DNA from: Gemmatimonadota bacterium
GTDB taxonomy: Bacteria; Gemmatimonadota; Gemmatimonadetes; Gemmatimonadales; Gemmatimonadaceae
Length of the DNA: 64,000 nt
Reading direction: 5' to 3'
Assembly (NCBI GenBank): GCA_016704465.1
Contig: JADJAD010000018.1
Coordinates: 23,126 to 87,125 of the forward strand
Made by a program: the position numbers and the translations under genes. How positions within the stretch are numbered: the first letter of the stretch is position 1; each line of letters starts with the position of its first letter. Shown in pieces: positions 26,602 to 35,896 of the stretch. The notes under the pieces are model-generated. The model did no database searches and was not told where the DNA came from. It saw only the letters and a program-made list of their open reading frames with translations.

Positions 26602-28074
26602 TCACGCGGACAGGCCGGTCATGCGGGCGACGATGCCGTGGACCAGGCGGACGCCGAAGCCGAGGGCGTCGATCCCGACGCGCTCGTCGTGGCCGTGCAT
26701 GCGGTCCTCGTCTTCCTGGGTGAGCGGGAACGGCAGGATGCCGTAGCAGGCGATCCCGGCCTTGCGCAGCGTGGCACTGTCCGTCGCCCCGGTCGAGAGG
26801 TATGGCACGGTGACGATGCCTGCCTCGAGCGAGATGGCGGCGTCCGCGACGGCGCGGAACATCGGCGAGTCGATCGCCGACTCGGGGGCGTCGTCGCCGC
26901 TGGCGCGCACGCGCATCGTGACGTGTGGGTCGTCGACCACCGCGCGCAGTCGCTCGAGCACGGCGTCGATGGGTACCCCGGGAAGGGTCCGGATGTTGAG
27001 CGTCGCCTCGGCCTCGGTGGGGATCACGTTCGACCGCGTGCCTCCGCTGATGAGCGTCGGCGAGATCCCGTTGCGCAGCACGGCATCCATCGACGGGACG
27101 TGCGACAGGGCGCGGGCCCCCTCGCTCACGCGGGCCGGATCGCCGGAGGCGACGTCGGCCATGGCCTGCCGAAGCGGCGCGTCGGGCCAGATCGCCGACA
27201 GCTCGCGGAAGAAGGTGCGCGTGACCTCGGAGAGCGCGAGCGGTTCCTGGTGCGCGGCGATACGCGCGACCGCCCCCACGAGCCGGGTGATGGCGTTGCC
27301 CGCGTGCGGGACCGAGGCGTGACCTCCCGGGCCGCGTGCGGTGACGATCACGTTGTGCGGCACCTTCTCGGCGCATTGCACCGCGGCGTACAACGTCCGC
27401 GCGCCGACGATCCGCACCCGTCCCCCCTCGTTGAGGGCGAACTCGGCGTCGATCAGGTCCTTGCGGTGTTCCATGACCCAGTCGATGCCGTAGATCCCCC
27501 CCGCTTCCTCGTCCGCCGTCGCCACGAGCACGATGTCACGAGTGGGCAGCCGACCGGTGGATGCGATGGCGCGCCTAACGAGCAGCATCGTCACGAGATG
27601 GCAGGCGAGCATCCCCTTGTCGTCGATCGCCCCCCGTCCGTACAGGAATCCGCCGTGCACCTCGGCGCCGAACGGCGGGTAGGTCCACTTGTCCGGCTCC
27701 ACCCCGACCACGTCCATGTGCGCCATGAGCAGGAGCGGACGTTCCGTCCCATCGCCGCGGATCCGGGCGATCAGCGCGCCGCGCTCCGGGGCCGGCTCGT
27801 CCAGCCAGGTGTCGATCCCTGCCGCGCGCAGCACGCCATCGAGGTAGCGCGCAACCGCCAGCTCGTTGCCGGGCGGATTGCTGCTGTCCAGTCGGATCAA
27901 CGCCTGCAGGTGCTCGATCGTCTCCTGCACGACCGGGTCGTCCGTCACCGGGTCGCCCGCGACCGGGTTGTCCGCGACCGGGTTGTCCGCGACCGGGTTG
28001 TCCGCGACCGGGTTGTCCGCGACCGGACGGGGCGCCGCGGAGGCTGTGGGGCGCGTGCTGCGGGTGCGTGTCAT
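26602..28074 (-). CDS. M20-family metallopeptidase with N-terminal repeat
   Basis: The 490-residue protein is a zinc M20/ArgE/DapE/CPG2-type peptidase. Metal-site motifs are LLMAHMDVV, YGRGAIDDKGM and TADEEAGG, with the dimerisation domain around GGHASVPHAGNAITR and a closing HGHDERV. An N-terminal tail of about 48 residues holds four perfect ADNPV repeats and two degenerate ones (27931-28020), which no M20 relative I know has. The tail lacks a signal-peptide look. Likely cleaves N-acyl amino acids or short peptides; substrate is not settled. Confidence 0.9.
   Translation of the reverse strand: MTRTRSTRPTASAAPRPVADNPVADNPVADNPVADNPVAGDPVTDDPVVQETIEHLQALIRLDSSNPPGNELAVARYLDGVLRAAGIDTWLDEPAPERGALIARIRGDGTERPLLLMAHMDVVGVEPDKWTYPPFGAEVHGGFLYGRGAIDDKGMLACHLVTMLLVRRAIASTGRLPTRDIVLVATADEEAGGIYGIDWVMEHRKDLIDAEFALNEGGRVRIVGARTLYAAVQCAEKVPHNVIVTARGPGGHASVPHAGNAITRLVGAVARIAAHQEPLALSEVTRTFFRELSAIWPDAPLRQAMADVASGDPARVSEGARALSHVPSMDAVLRNGISPTLISGGTRSNVIPTEAEATLNIRTLPGVPIDAVLERLRAVVDDPHVTMRVRASGDDAPESAIDSPMFRAVADAAISLEAGIVTVPYLSTGATDSATLRKAGIACYGILPFPLTQEDEDRMHGHDERVGIDALGFGVRLVHGIVARMTGLSA
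27931..28020. repeat. 15-bp tandem repeat inside the M20 peptidase N terminus
   Basis: Four perfect copies of GACCGGGTTGTCCGC (27961-28020) are preceded by two diverged copies (27931-27960). The unit length is five codons and encodes ADNPV, so copy-number changes would keep the frame. Confidence 0.92.
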
Positions 28075-28257
28075 CCTTCAAGCCTAGCCGCTCCCCCGCG
28101 CAGCGACCAGAGGCGGGAGGCTCGCGACCCCTCGCCCGGATCGATGTGACCGCGCACATTGTCACCATCGAACGCCGTCGCCGTACCGGTGTCGCCGCAC
28201 GTCGGCCCCGGACGGCAGGGGACACCAGACATTCGCCCAGCACAGAGCGCACGCGCC

Positions 28258-28965
28258 GTGGCCTCGAGCTCCGCACCGGAACACCACGAACCAGGGCCAC
28301 GTGAGGTCGGCGCATCTCGCCGCATGCTCGCCATCACCGAGTGGGAGTTGCAACGCATCCTGCTCGACATCCACGACGGACCGGTGCAGCACATGTACGC
28401 CGCCTTGTCGCAGCTGGACCTGCTGGAGACGGCGCTCGAGCGGTCATCGAGCACCGACCCCGAGGTGCTGCTGCGCAAGGATCGCATCCGCACCCTGCTG
28501 GAAGACGGACTCGCCGAGGTCCGATCGTTTATCGGCGCCTCGCGCGCGCCCGAGTTCGAGCACCGACCGCTCCGTCAGCTGCTGGATGAATTGCTGCTGC
28601 AGCACGAGCACCTCACCGACACGCGCATCGCGCTGCAGGCCGACGACGACCTCCCCGCTGCCGACCTCCCGGTGCGCATCGCGCTCTATCGTATCCTGCA
28701 GGAAGCGCTGTCCAACGCGTACCGCCACGGAGGGGCGAGCCGGGTCGAGGTCTCGCTGCGGGCGGTGAAGGATGCGCCGCATCCACGGCTTCGCCTCGAG
28801 ATCGTCGACAACGGTGCCGGGTTCGACACGACCAATGCGCCGGGCGAGAGCCACTTCGGCCTGCGCGGCATGCGCGACCGCGTCGAGATGGTGGGCGGGG
28901 CGTTTGCGCTCGCCAGCACGCCGGGCGAAGGCACGTGCGTGCGCGTGGAGGTCGACATCCTGTGA
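28258..28965 (+). CDS. NarX/DegS-type sensor histidine kinase (HisKA_3), soluble
   Basis: From the GTG at 28258 the protein has 235 residues. The dimerisation/phospho-acceptor helix HisKA_3 holds LLDIHDGPVQHM (His39 in the DIHDGPVQH motif), followed by an HATPase domain with NAYRHGG, DNGAGF and GLRGMRDRVEMVGG. There is no transmembrane or sensing domain, so input must come from a partner or from the short N-terminal tail. An alternative start is ATG at 28324. It overlaps the response regulator by GTGA, indicating a cognate pair. Confidence 0.9.
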   Translation: MASSSAPEHHEPGPREVGASRRMLAITEWELQRILLDIHDGPVQHMYAALSQLDLLETALERSSSTDPEVLLRKDRIRTLLEDGLAEVRSFIGASRAPEFEHRPLRQLLDELLLQHEHLTDTRIALQADDDLPAADLPVRIALYRILQEALSNAYRHGGASRVEVSLRAVKDAPHPRLRLEIVDNGAGFDTTNAPGESHFGLRGMRDRVEMVGGAFALASTPGEGTCVRVEVDIL

Positions 28966-29594
28966 CGCCTCGGGTCCGGATCGTGTTGGCCGACGACCAC
29001 GCCCTCGTGCTCGAGGGGCTGCGCTCCCTGCTCGACGCCCAGCCCGACATGCAGGTCGTGGGTGCCGCCACCGACGGCGCCCAGGTGATGGACCTGTTGC
29101 GCGCACAGCGGCCCGACCTGGTCGTGCTCGACCTCGAGATGGGCACCATGAGCGGGCTCGCCTGCCTCGCGCGCATCCGCTCCGAGAAGCTCCCGGTGCG
29201 CATCCTCGTGCTCTCGGCGTACGGCGACGGGAACTCCATGCGCGCCGCCCTCGATGGCGGGGCCGATGGCTACGCGCTCAAGACCGACCCGCCGCGCAAC
29301 ACGGTCGATGCCATCCGCCAGGTGCATCGTGGCCAGCTGGTCTTCCCGATCGCCGCCAAGCGGTGGTTGCTCGGCACGTCGCAGGCATCCGATCCCCGCC
29401 AACTCACCGAGCGGGAGAAGTCGGTGCTGGCGCTGCTCGCCGAGGGGACGACGAACGCGGAGATCGCCCGGCGGCTGCGGGTGAGCGAGAACACGGTCAA
29501 GTTCCACCTGCAGAACCTGTACATGAAGCTCAGCGTCGGGAACCGCACGGAGGCGGTCGCCGTGTACCTGCGGGAGCGCGTGCCGAGGCGTTAG
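28962..29594 (+). CDS. NarL/FixJ-type response regulator
   Basis: The 210-residue protein has an N-terminal receiver domain (acidic pair Asp11, Asp12; phospho-acceptor Asp57 in VVLDLEM) and a C-terminal LuxR-type helix-turn-helix (LTEREKSVLALLAEGTTNAE, with VSENTVKFHLQNLYMKL). It starts with GTG overlapping the kinase stop, so it is the partner of that kinase. Targets are unknown. Its TAG stop is part of the recurrent octamer CGTTAGGC. Confidence 0.95.
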   Translation: MTPRVRIVLADDHALVLEGLRSLLDAQPDMQVVGAATDGAQVMDLLRAQRPDLVVLDLEMGTMSGLACLARIRSEKLPVRILVLSAYGDGNSMRAALDGGADGYALKTDPPRNTVDAIRQVHRGQLVFPIAAKRWLLGTSQASDPRQLTEREKSVLALLAEGTTNAEIARRLRVSENTVKFHLQNLYMKLSVGNRTEAVAVYLRERVPRR

Positions 29595-29680
29595 GCACCG
29601 GGGCCGAGTACGAGGCGACTGGCGCCGGCGCAACCCCGTGGGGCGGCGCCGGCGCCAACATCCTGCCGCAAAACGGCGTT

Positions 29681-30943
29681 CTACCGAGAAGCGACCACGC
29701 TCGTCACGGGAAGTCCGAAGCCGTAACGCCGGTTGATTGCCGACGCCGCGGCGTTGGCCAGCACCCCCTGCCCCAAGCCGCTCGGGTGGAAGCCGTCGAG
29801 GCTGATATAGGGTGAGTACGGCGCCGCCGTCGTCATCAGCGCCACCACGCTGAACGGAGGCTTGAGCACCGACATGCCGTAGAGCGCCTCCAACTGGAAG
29901 TGCGCGAAGCGCACCCGGTCGGCGGTCTGCCGGATGATCAGGTTCATCTGGGCCAGCTGCGCGTTGACGATCGCCACTTCGTTGGGATCGAGGACATAGT
30001 CCACCATCGTGGGCGGACCCGCCGCGCAGGAAAACTCGACCGCTGGAAGGCCGCGCGCCCTCGCCGTGAGTCCAGCGGCGACCGCGCTGGGGACCCGGAA
30101 TGGCACGACGATCAGGTTGGAGCTCCCCCGGCAGTCGCGCTTGATCTCGACGTTGAACGTGCGGAAGAAGGCGGCGCGATCGCCCCACAGTTCGTCGCCG
30201 CGTCGGAAGGCGGGGAAGGTCTCGATGTCCTTGATCAGCCCGACCAGCACCCCGCGACCGACCTTCATCCGCACCGTGTCGCTCAGCGCGGAGTAGAGGA
30301 AGCTCCAGGCCGACACCGGGTACAGCGTCACGCCGACGATGGCGCGACCGTCCCGCACGCCCAGCACTTCATTCGCCCCGAATTCCACCGACGCGAACGC
30401 CGGGCGATTGGCGAGCGCGGCGTGCAGCTGGGTGGTGTTGGGCGGATGGACCAGCGGATAGAGGCGCGAATAGAACGGATCGTTGCGCGTCTCTGGCGTC
30501 ACGTACAACGCTTCGAATGTCGTGGCGGTCGACATGGCCACGTTGCGCGCGGGCAGGTCGATCCCCGGGAGCAACGGAGCGCACTGGACCAGGGCCGGTG
30601 ACAGGAGAACCGACTCACCCGAGATGCGCACGCCCGACGCCAGGGGCGCCGCCATCGGCGCGCGACATCCTGTTCCCGAGATGTAGGGCTGGTCCAGTGC
30701 GCGACCGGCCAGCCGCGAGAGCTGCGCCGGCCAGGAGTCGTACTGCGACGCAGCCACCACCCCATCCGATGCCCATCCCATCGAAATGCTCGTCCCCATC
30801 GCCACATATCGGTCCAGCGCCGCACTCGCGGTCCCGATGTCTGCGATCGCCGCGTTGGCGCGCGGCGCGGTCGGCGTCATGGCGCTGTCCGTACACGCTG
30901 TCATCGCGATCGCGACGAGCGCCAGGTATCCACGTCTCCTCAT
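29681..30943 (-). CDS. SGNH/GDSL-hydrolase-like lipoprotein
   Basis: The 420-residue protein begins with a lipoprotein signal (MRRRGYLALVAIAMTAC, Cys at the lipobox). SGNH blocks are partly visible: block I appears as AMGTSISMGWASDG, with Thr in place of the usual Asp of GDS; block III as EFGANEVLG, with Glu where GxND has Asp; and block V as DGFHPS with the catalytic Asp and His. This fits esterase/lipase-like surface proteins, but the altered blocks leave catalysis uncertain. A strong GGGGGAGG precedes the start. It is 71 bases downstream of the outer-membrane protein gene, so probably co-transcribed. Confidence 0.75.
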   Translation of the reverse strand: MRRRGYLALVAIAMTACTDSAMTPTAPRANAAIADIGTASAALDRYVAMGTSISMGWASDGVVAASQYDSWPAQLSRLAGRALDQPYISGTGCRAPMAAPLASGVRISGESVLLSPALVQCAPLLPGIDLPARNVAMSTATTFEALYVTPETRNDPFYSRLYPLVHPPNTTQLHAALANRPAFASVEFGANEVLGVRDGRAIVGVTLYPVSAWSFLYSALSDTVRMKVGRGVLVGLIKDIETFPAFRRGDELWGDRAAFFRTFNVEIKRDCRGSSNLIVVPFRVPSAVAAGLTARARGLPAVEFSCAAGPPTMVDYVLDPNEVAIVNAQLAQMNLIIRQTADRVRFAHFQLEALYGMSVLKPPFSVVALMTTAAPYSPYISLDGFHPSGLGQGVLANAAASAINRRYGFGLPVTSVVASR

Positions 30944-31014
30944 ACAGCCTCCCCCGTTGTCCACGCTGCTCTCCTCCACCGTCCAGGATTTCCGGACGGC
31001 GCCTGCTCCTGCAT

Positions 31015-32118
31015 TCAAAACGCTTCATTCAACGCCACGTACAGTCCGGAACTCCCCCGCCCTCGCCCGTAGTCGATACGAATACTTGCCCGCTGCGCCG
31101 GGACGAGGAGGGCTCGCAGCCCAACGCCAACGCTGGGAAACATCTTGGCCTGATCGAACCGGCGCAGCGAGGGCGCCACCATCCCCGCGCCGGCAAACGC
31201 CACCAGCCCCACCCGGCGCACATAGGGCGAGCGATACTCCACCTGCGCATTCGCACCCTGTCGGTCGCGATAGCGGCCGCGCGTGTAGCCGCGCAGCGCC
31301 GTATCGCTCCCCACCTGCACCAGCTGGTCGAATGGCGCGCGCCCCGACGTCCCCTCCAGCAACAGCTGTGCGGCGATGACATGCTCACCCTGGCCCGGCG
31401 ACCAGAACTGCCGCGCGTCGAGCGCGAAGCGGCCAAAGTCGTAGTCCGACCCGATCGCCCCTCCCGCGAGCGTGGCAGTGAGCTGCACCAACTGGCCCTG
31501 TCGGGCGGCGAGAATGTGGTCCCGGGTGTCACGGGCAACGAAACCTTGCAGCTGAGCGACGGTCCCCCCCTGCGCCCCGAGCACGGTGCCGGTCCCCAGC
31601 GCCCGCCCCGGTTCGATGTCCCGGATGCGAACGTCGTTGACGCGTGCCCCGCCGCCCACAAACAGGGCGGACGCAATGCGTCGTTGGACCAGGAGCTGTG
31701 CCGACGGCCCGCTCGAGGTGTACCACTCCTCGGCCGACCATGGCGCAGCGTCGCCAATCCCGTAGAAGGGCAACGGGAAGCGCTGGTATTCGCCACGCGC
31801 GCGCACACGCCACTCGTTCCCCAGTGACCAGCGGTCGAGCTGTACAAAGGCCCGGGCCTGCGAATGGGCGGTGTAGATCGCGTAGACCTGCTGCTGCGAG
31901 ACGCGGGTATCGACGGCAGGACCCAGCCGGTACAAGCGGAGCACCGTGGCCCCGTACTGGAAACCGGTCTCGGGCGCGGAACCGACAACTGGGAGAACGG
32001 TCACCCGTGGCGGGAGCGTGGAGTCCGACCGGAGCTGCGCCTCGACACACCAACTCCCGGCGGTCAGCGAGAACAGCAGCGGCAACATGGTGCGTGCGCA
32101 ATAGGCCATGGCCGACAT
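31015..32118 (-). CDS. Outer-membrane beta-barrel protein (BamA/Omp85 surface-antigen-like)
   Basis: The 367-residue protein has a cleavable signal sequence (MLPLLFSLTAGSWCVEA) and then repeated amphipathic beta strands ending in a C-terminal Phe, as expected for outer-membrane barrels. The segment TALRGYTRGRYRDRQGANAQVEYR is close to the surface-antigen (Bac_surface_Ag) family, which contains the RGY/RGF motif, but no POTRA domains precede the barrel. A clear GGGAGG precedes the ATG. Likely partners with the SGNH lipoprotein downstream; this is context-based. Confidence 0.78.
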   Translation of the reverse strand: MSAMAYCARTMLPLLFSLTAGSWCVEAQLRSDSTLPPRVTVLPVVGSAPETGFQYGATVLRLYRLGPAVDTRVSQQQVYAIYTAHSQARAFVQLDRWSLGNEWRVRARGEYQRFPLPFYGIGDAAPWSAEEWYTSSGPSAQLLVQRRIASALFVGGGARVNDVRIRDIEPGRALGTGTVLGAQGGTVAQLQGFVARDTRDHILAARQGQLVQLTATLAGGAIGSDYDFGRFALDARQFWSPGQGEHVIAAQLLLEGTSGRAPFDQLVQVGSDTALRGYTRGRYRDRQGANAQVEYRSPYVRRVGLVAFAGAGMVAPSLRRFDQAKMFPSVGVGLRALLVPAQRASIRIDYGRGRGSSGLYVALNEAF

Positions 32119-32313
32119 GATTCGCCTCCCATGCGCGTCGTGGGTGGCAGGTGGCGGCGTCACGATCCGGCCGGCCCGCACGACTTCAGATGTCGAATCC
32201 GATGCAATACGTAGCGTCCCGCCGTGGACTGCATGGTCAGGGAAAATGCGTCACTATGCGGGGAAAAAGGCGACGCCGTCGTCCCATGCGCTCCCGTCCC
32301 TCAACACACGGAA

Positions 32314-32356
32314 ACCGGGCGGCGGATGCCTTCAGCAGAGGCACCCACCGCCCGGT
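32314..32356 (-). terminator. Hairpin after glyS
   Basis: An 18-base stem with two mismatches and a 7-base loop (arms 32314-32331 and 32339-32356) lies just downstream of the glyS stop on the minus strand. The T-rich tail is weak, so it may be a Rho-independent-like terminator or an RNA-stabilising hairpin. Confidence 0.5.
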
Positions 32357-32371
32357 ACCAGTCCCGCCGCG

Positions 32372-33715
32372 CTACGGGAGCCGTGTCGCCAGGACGTCGC
32401 GCAGCGCCGTCGCGGCAATTCGCTCCTGCGCCAGCGTGTCGCGGTCGCGCACCGTCACCGTCCCGTCGACCATCGTCTGTCCGTCGATGGTGATGCACCA
32501 CGGCGTCCCGATCTCATCCTGTCGGCGATAGCGGCGCCCGATCGCCCCGCTTTCGTCCAGGAACACCGGGAAATGGGGGCGCAGGTCGCTCGCCAACTTC
32601 TCGGCGAACTCCGGCATCCCCTCTTTCTTCGTCAGGGGGAATATCCCGGCCTTGATCGGCGCCAGCGACGGGAGCAGCCCGAGGACCACGCGCCCTTCCT
32701 CCTCACCGGCGACGGCTTCCTCCCGATAGGCGTTGACCAGGACCGCGAGCGTGGTGCGATCGGCACCAACCGACGTCTCGACGACGAACGGGAGATATCG
32801 CCGGTTGTTGACCTGGTCCGCGTACTCCAGCCGCTTGGTGGAATACTCCTGATGGCGCGACAGGTCGAAGTCACCGCGATGGTGCACGCCCTCGATCTCC
32901 TGGAAGCCGAGCGTGCCGCCGAAGTCGAACTGGATGTCGAAGGCCGCGCGTGCGTAGTGCGCCAGTTCCTCCGGCGTGTGCGCGTGAAACAGGAGGCGGT
33001 CCTCCTGCAGGCCGAGCGACCGGTGCCACTGCATGCGCTGCGCCTTCCAGTACTCGAACCACTGCATGTGATCCGAGGCCGGATCGACGAAGAACTGCAT
33101 CTCCATCTGCTCGAACTCGCGCGTGCGAAAGATGAAGTTCCCCGGGGTGATCTCGTTGCGGAAGGCCTTGCCGATCTGGGCGATGCCGAAGGGGATCTTC
33201 TGCCGCGACGCCTGCTGCACGTTGAGGAAGTTCACGTAGATCCCCTGCGCCGTTTCCGGCCGCAGGTAGACGACCGACGCGGATTCCTCCACCGGTCCCA
33301 TGAACGTCTTGAACATGAGGTTGAAGTTGCGCGGCTCGGTCAGCGCGCAGTCGCCGTGCTCCCCGGGGTGCTTGCTCGGCTTCCGCGGGCAGGCCGCATC
33401 CTCGAGTTTGTCCGCACGGAAGCGCGCCTTGCACGTCTTGCAGTCCACCATGGGGTCGGTGAAGCCGGCCACGTGCCCCGACGCTTCCCACACGCGCGGG
33501 TGCATCAGGATCGCCGCGTCGAGCCCCTCGATGTCGCTGCGGGCGCGCACCATCGCATGCCACCAGCGATCCTTGAGGTTCTTCTTGAGCTCGACGCCCA
33601 GCGGTCCATAGTCCCACACCGAGCCCGTCCCCCCATAGATCTCGGAGGACTGGAAGATGAAGCCGCGCCGCTTGCACAGCGACACGAGCTTTTCCATGAC
33701 GTCGGGGTGGGGCAT
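32372..33715 (-). CDS. glyS: Glycyl-tRNA synthetase (dimeric, class II)
   Basis: The 447-residue protein matches the single-chain alpha2 glycyl-tRNA synthetase. Visible features are [16 protein letters not shown], a Cys cluster (CKTCKARF...CPRK), [26 protein letters not shown] (motif 2) and the anticodon-binding end with [16 protein letters not shown]. It charges tRNA-Gly. The ATG at 33715 follows directly after a C-rich heptamer repeat, with no other ribosome-binding site. The hairpin at 32314 lies downstream. Confidence 0.96.
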   Translation of the reverse strand: MPHPDVMEKLVSLCKRRGFIFQSSEIYGGTGSVWDYGPLGVELKKNLKDRWWHAMVRARSDIEGLDAAILMHPRVWEASGHVAGFTDPMVDCKTCKARFRADKLEDAACPRKPSKHPGEHGDCALTEPRNFNLMFKTFMGPVEESASVVYLRPETAQGIYVNFLNVQQASRQKIPFGIAQIGKAFRNEITPGNFIFRTREFEQMEMQFFVDPASDHMQWFEYWKAQRMQWHRSLGLQEDRLLFHAHTPEELAHYARAAFDIQFDFGGTLGFQEIEGVHHRGDFDLSRHQEYSTKRLEYADQVNNRRYLPFVVETSVGADRTTLAVLVNAYREEAVAGEEEGRVVLGLLPSLAPIKAGIFPLTKKEGMPEFAEKLASDLRPHFPVFLDESGAIGRRYRRQDEIGTPWCITIDGQTMVDGTVTVRDRDTLAQERIAATALRDVLATRLP

Positions 33716-33753
33716 TGGGGACGGGGTACGGGGGACGGGGGACGGGGGACGGG
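33716..33753. repeat. Heptamer repeat abutting the glyS start
   Basis: About five copies of GGGGGAC (one variant GGGGTAC). In the glyS sense direction it ends one base before the ATG, as at 26543 and 55014. Confidence 0.9.
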
Positions 33754-33837
33754 AGTTCTCTCGGCTCGCGTCCGGGGTGCGGTGCTCGGAGTCGATGAAG
33801 CTAATGCTCCAGCCGTGGAGCGGCCATTCCCGGGCGG

Positions 33838-34820
33838 CTACCCACGCCCCGCGCCGAGCTCGCGCGCCCACGCGGCGAAGGCGCGCTCGAAGAACACCTT
33901 GTTGAACATCGCCCACTCGCCTAACGACGCAGGCAGCGCGAACGCGGACGCGGCGGCGGCGGGTGGCGTGCCGCGCACGTAGGCGGCCCGCGCGGCGCGC
34001 TCCACCTCCCCAGCATGTCCAGGTAGCGCGCGACGTCGGCGTCGACGGCCACGGCGCCGTGCCCGGGCACGTACGTGGTCGTGCGACTGCGGCGCAGCGC
34101 CTGTACCGCCGCCGCCAGCTCGGTCGGGGCCGCATCGACGTAATTGGGGAACATCCCGTTCCAGACCAGGTCACCCGTGAAGACGATCGATGGATCGTCC
34201 ACCTCGACGCTCACGTCGCTCGCGGTGTGCCCGCGTCGGCGGACCAGGCGCACGCGACGCCCGCCGAGATCGATCGTGGCCGCCCCGCCGTCGGGAGCCA
34301 CCACCTGGGCCAGCGCCTCGCGGCGCGCCTCGTCGGCAGGGAGCGGCGTGGGCGGGAGCGCGGCGAGCACCCGGTCAACGGTCTCACCCGTGGCATGTAC
34401 GACAGGCTGCGCGCCGTCCGCGCGGTAGCCCGCCACGCCGGCGACGTGGTCCGCGTGATAGTGCGTGATCGCGACATGCGTCGGCCAGCGCCCGGTCAGT
34501 GCGCGCGATTGCCCGGCGAGCCAGCGCGCCCCCTCCGGCGTCATGAGTCCCTCCACCGCCAGCACGCCGTCGCGCCCGGCGATCAGCCCCCCGTTCGACA
34601 CGGTGGTGTAGTCGCCCCCGAGCGGGGTCGAGACCAGCGCCCAGACGCCGTCTGCCACCTGCTCGAGTCGCCCAAACGGTTCCGTGCGCACGACCCGGCC
34701 CATGGGCTGCTGCGCCCAGAGCGCCCGGGCCGCCGCGGGTGCGAGTGCCGATGCCAGCGCGAGGTGGCCAGCGCACGACGCGCCGGCCTGGAGAAACCGC
34801 CGCCTGCTGGAGCCAACCAT
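33838..34820 (-). CDS. Tat-exported metallo-beta-lactamase-fold hydrolase, apparent C-terminal frameshift
   Basis: The frame starts at 34820 with a twin-arginine signal ([12 protein letters not shown]). The MBL domain carries the THYHADH motif, [13 protein letters not shown] and [11 protein letters not shown], as in SoxH/quinoprotein-relay-type hydrolases. The continuous frame ends at 33921 with a Pro/Arg-rich tail. Adding one C to the C4 run at 34008-34011 instead gives [16 protein letters not shown], then [21 protein letters not shown], ending at 33838, which reads as true protein. The intact gene is therefore probably 33838-34820 (about 327 residues). It is 41 bases downstream of ypdA. Confidence 0.82.
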
Positions 34821-34861
34821 GGAGATCTCCTTCGAGAGGACACCGGCGGATACGCGCGCGA

Positions 34862-35893
34862 CTACGTATCCAGTTCGCGACTGAGGATGGGCGCCGCCGG
34901 AGGGCCTTCGCCGCGCAGGCGAGCCGCAATGAAATCGCCGTGGAAGCGACCGTTCTCGATGAACACCTTGTTGGCGTCGTACCCGGCCGTCACCACCCCG
35001 GCAATGAACAGCCCCGGAACGCTCGTCTCCAGCGTCGTGGGATCGTGCGACGGAATGCCGGTCGCGGTGTCGATCGGAACGCCGGCTCCGCGTAGCAGCT
35101 CCACGTTGGGGGCAAAGCCGGTGAGAAGGAAGACGTGGTCGGCCGCGGCCTCGCTGGTCTCACCATCGGCGTCCACGAGGTCGACGCGATCTCCATGGAT
35201 GGCGGTGACGCGGCTGTTCCAGCGCACGTGGATCGCCCCATCGGCGATCCGGTTGGTGAGATCGGGGAGAATCCACGGCTTGATCTTCTTGTCGAACGCC
35301 GGACCGAAATGCACGAGCGTGACGTCGGCCCCCGCGCGAAAGAGGTCGAGCGCCGCCTCGGCCGCCGAGTTTCCACCCCCGACCACCACCGCCGGTTGCT
35401 GGAAGGCGACATGCCCCTCGCGGTAGGCGTGGGTGACGTGCGACAATCGCTCACCGGGGACGTCGAGCCGGTTCGGCGACCCCCAGTAGCCAGTTGCGAC
35501 CACCACGGCGCGACACGCGATGCGACGCGTTTCCCCGCTGCGCCGCGTCGTGCGCACCGTGAACATCGGCGCACCGCCCTCGATCGCGTCCACGCGCTCG
35601 TACTGGCGCACCGTGAGTCCGAAGTGGCGCACGACGGCCCGGTAGTACGTCAGCGCATCGCGCCGAGCGGGCTTGGACTCGGAGATGACAAACGGCAGCC
35701 CACCTAACGACAGCTTCTCGGCGGTGGAAAAGAAGGTGGCGTAGGTCGGATACTGCGTGATCGAACTGACCACGCAATCGGCGTCCAGCACCAGGGTGCG
35801 GAAGCCCGCCCGCTCGAGCGAGATGGCGGCGGCCAGCCCGCAGGGGCCGGCTCCGACCACCACCACGTCGGGCCCCGGATCTACCGCGGCCAT
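34862..35893 (-). CDS. ypdA: YpdA-family bacillithiol disulfide reductase-like flavoprotein
   Basis: The 343-residue FAD/NAD(P)H oxidoreductase has the first Rossmann motif VVGAGPCGLAAA and a second, VVGGGNSAAEAA, around residues 165-180. The diagnostic YPTYATFFSTAEKL and SLGGLPFVI segments match the YpdA (Bdr) family, which reduces bacillithiol disulfide using NADPH. No bacillithiol synthesis gene (bshA/bshB/bshC) is in the window, so the thiol partner is inferred from the family. It lies three bases downstream of purA, suggesting co-transcription. Confidence 0.88.
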   Translation of the reverse strand: MAAVDPGPDVVVVGAGPCGLAAAISLERAGFRTLVLDADCVVSSITQYPTYATFFSTAEKLSLGGLPFVISESKPARRDALTYYRAVVRHFGLTVRQYERVDAIEGGAPMFTVRTTRRSGETRRIACRAVVVATGYWGSPNRLDVPGERLSHVTHAYREGHVAFQQPAVVVGGGNSAAEAALDLFRAGADVTLVHFGPAFDKKIKPWILPDLTNRIADGAIHVRWNSRVTAIHGDRVDLVDADGETSEAAADHVFLLTGFAPNVELLRGAGVPIDTATGIPSHDPTTLETSVPGLFIAGVVTAGYDANKVFIENGRFHGDFIAARLRGEGPPAAPILSRELDT

Positions 35894-35896
35894 CGC

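Noticed and set aside
27931..28020. CRISPR-like appearance of tandem repeats
   Set aside because: The repeats are direct, without spacers, and lie inside a coding region.
28146..28165. Inverted repeat GTGAC-N10-GTCAC between the peptidase and kinase genes
   Set aside because: Arms are only five bases long in GC-rich sequence, and the expected number by chance is high.
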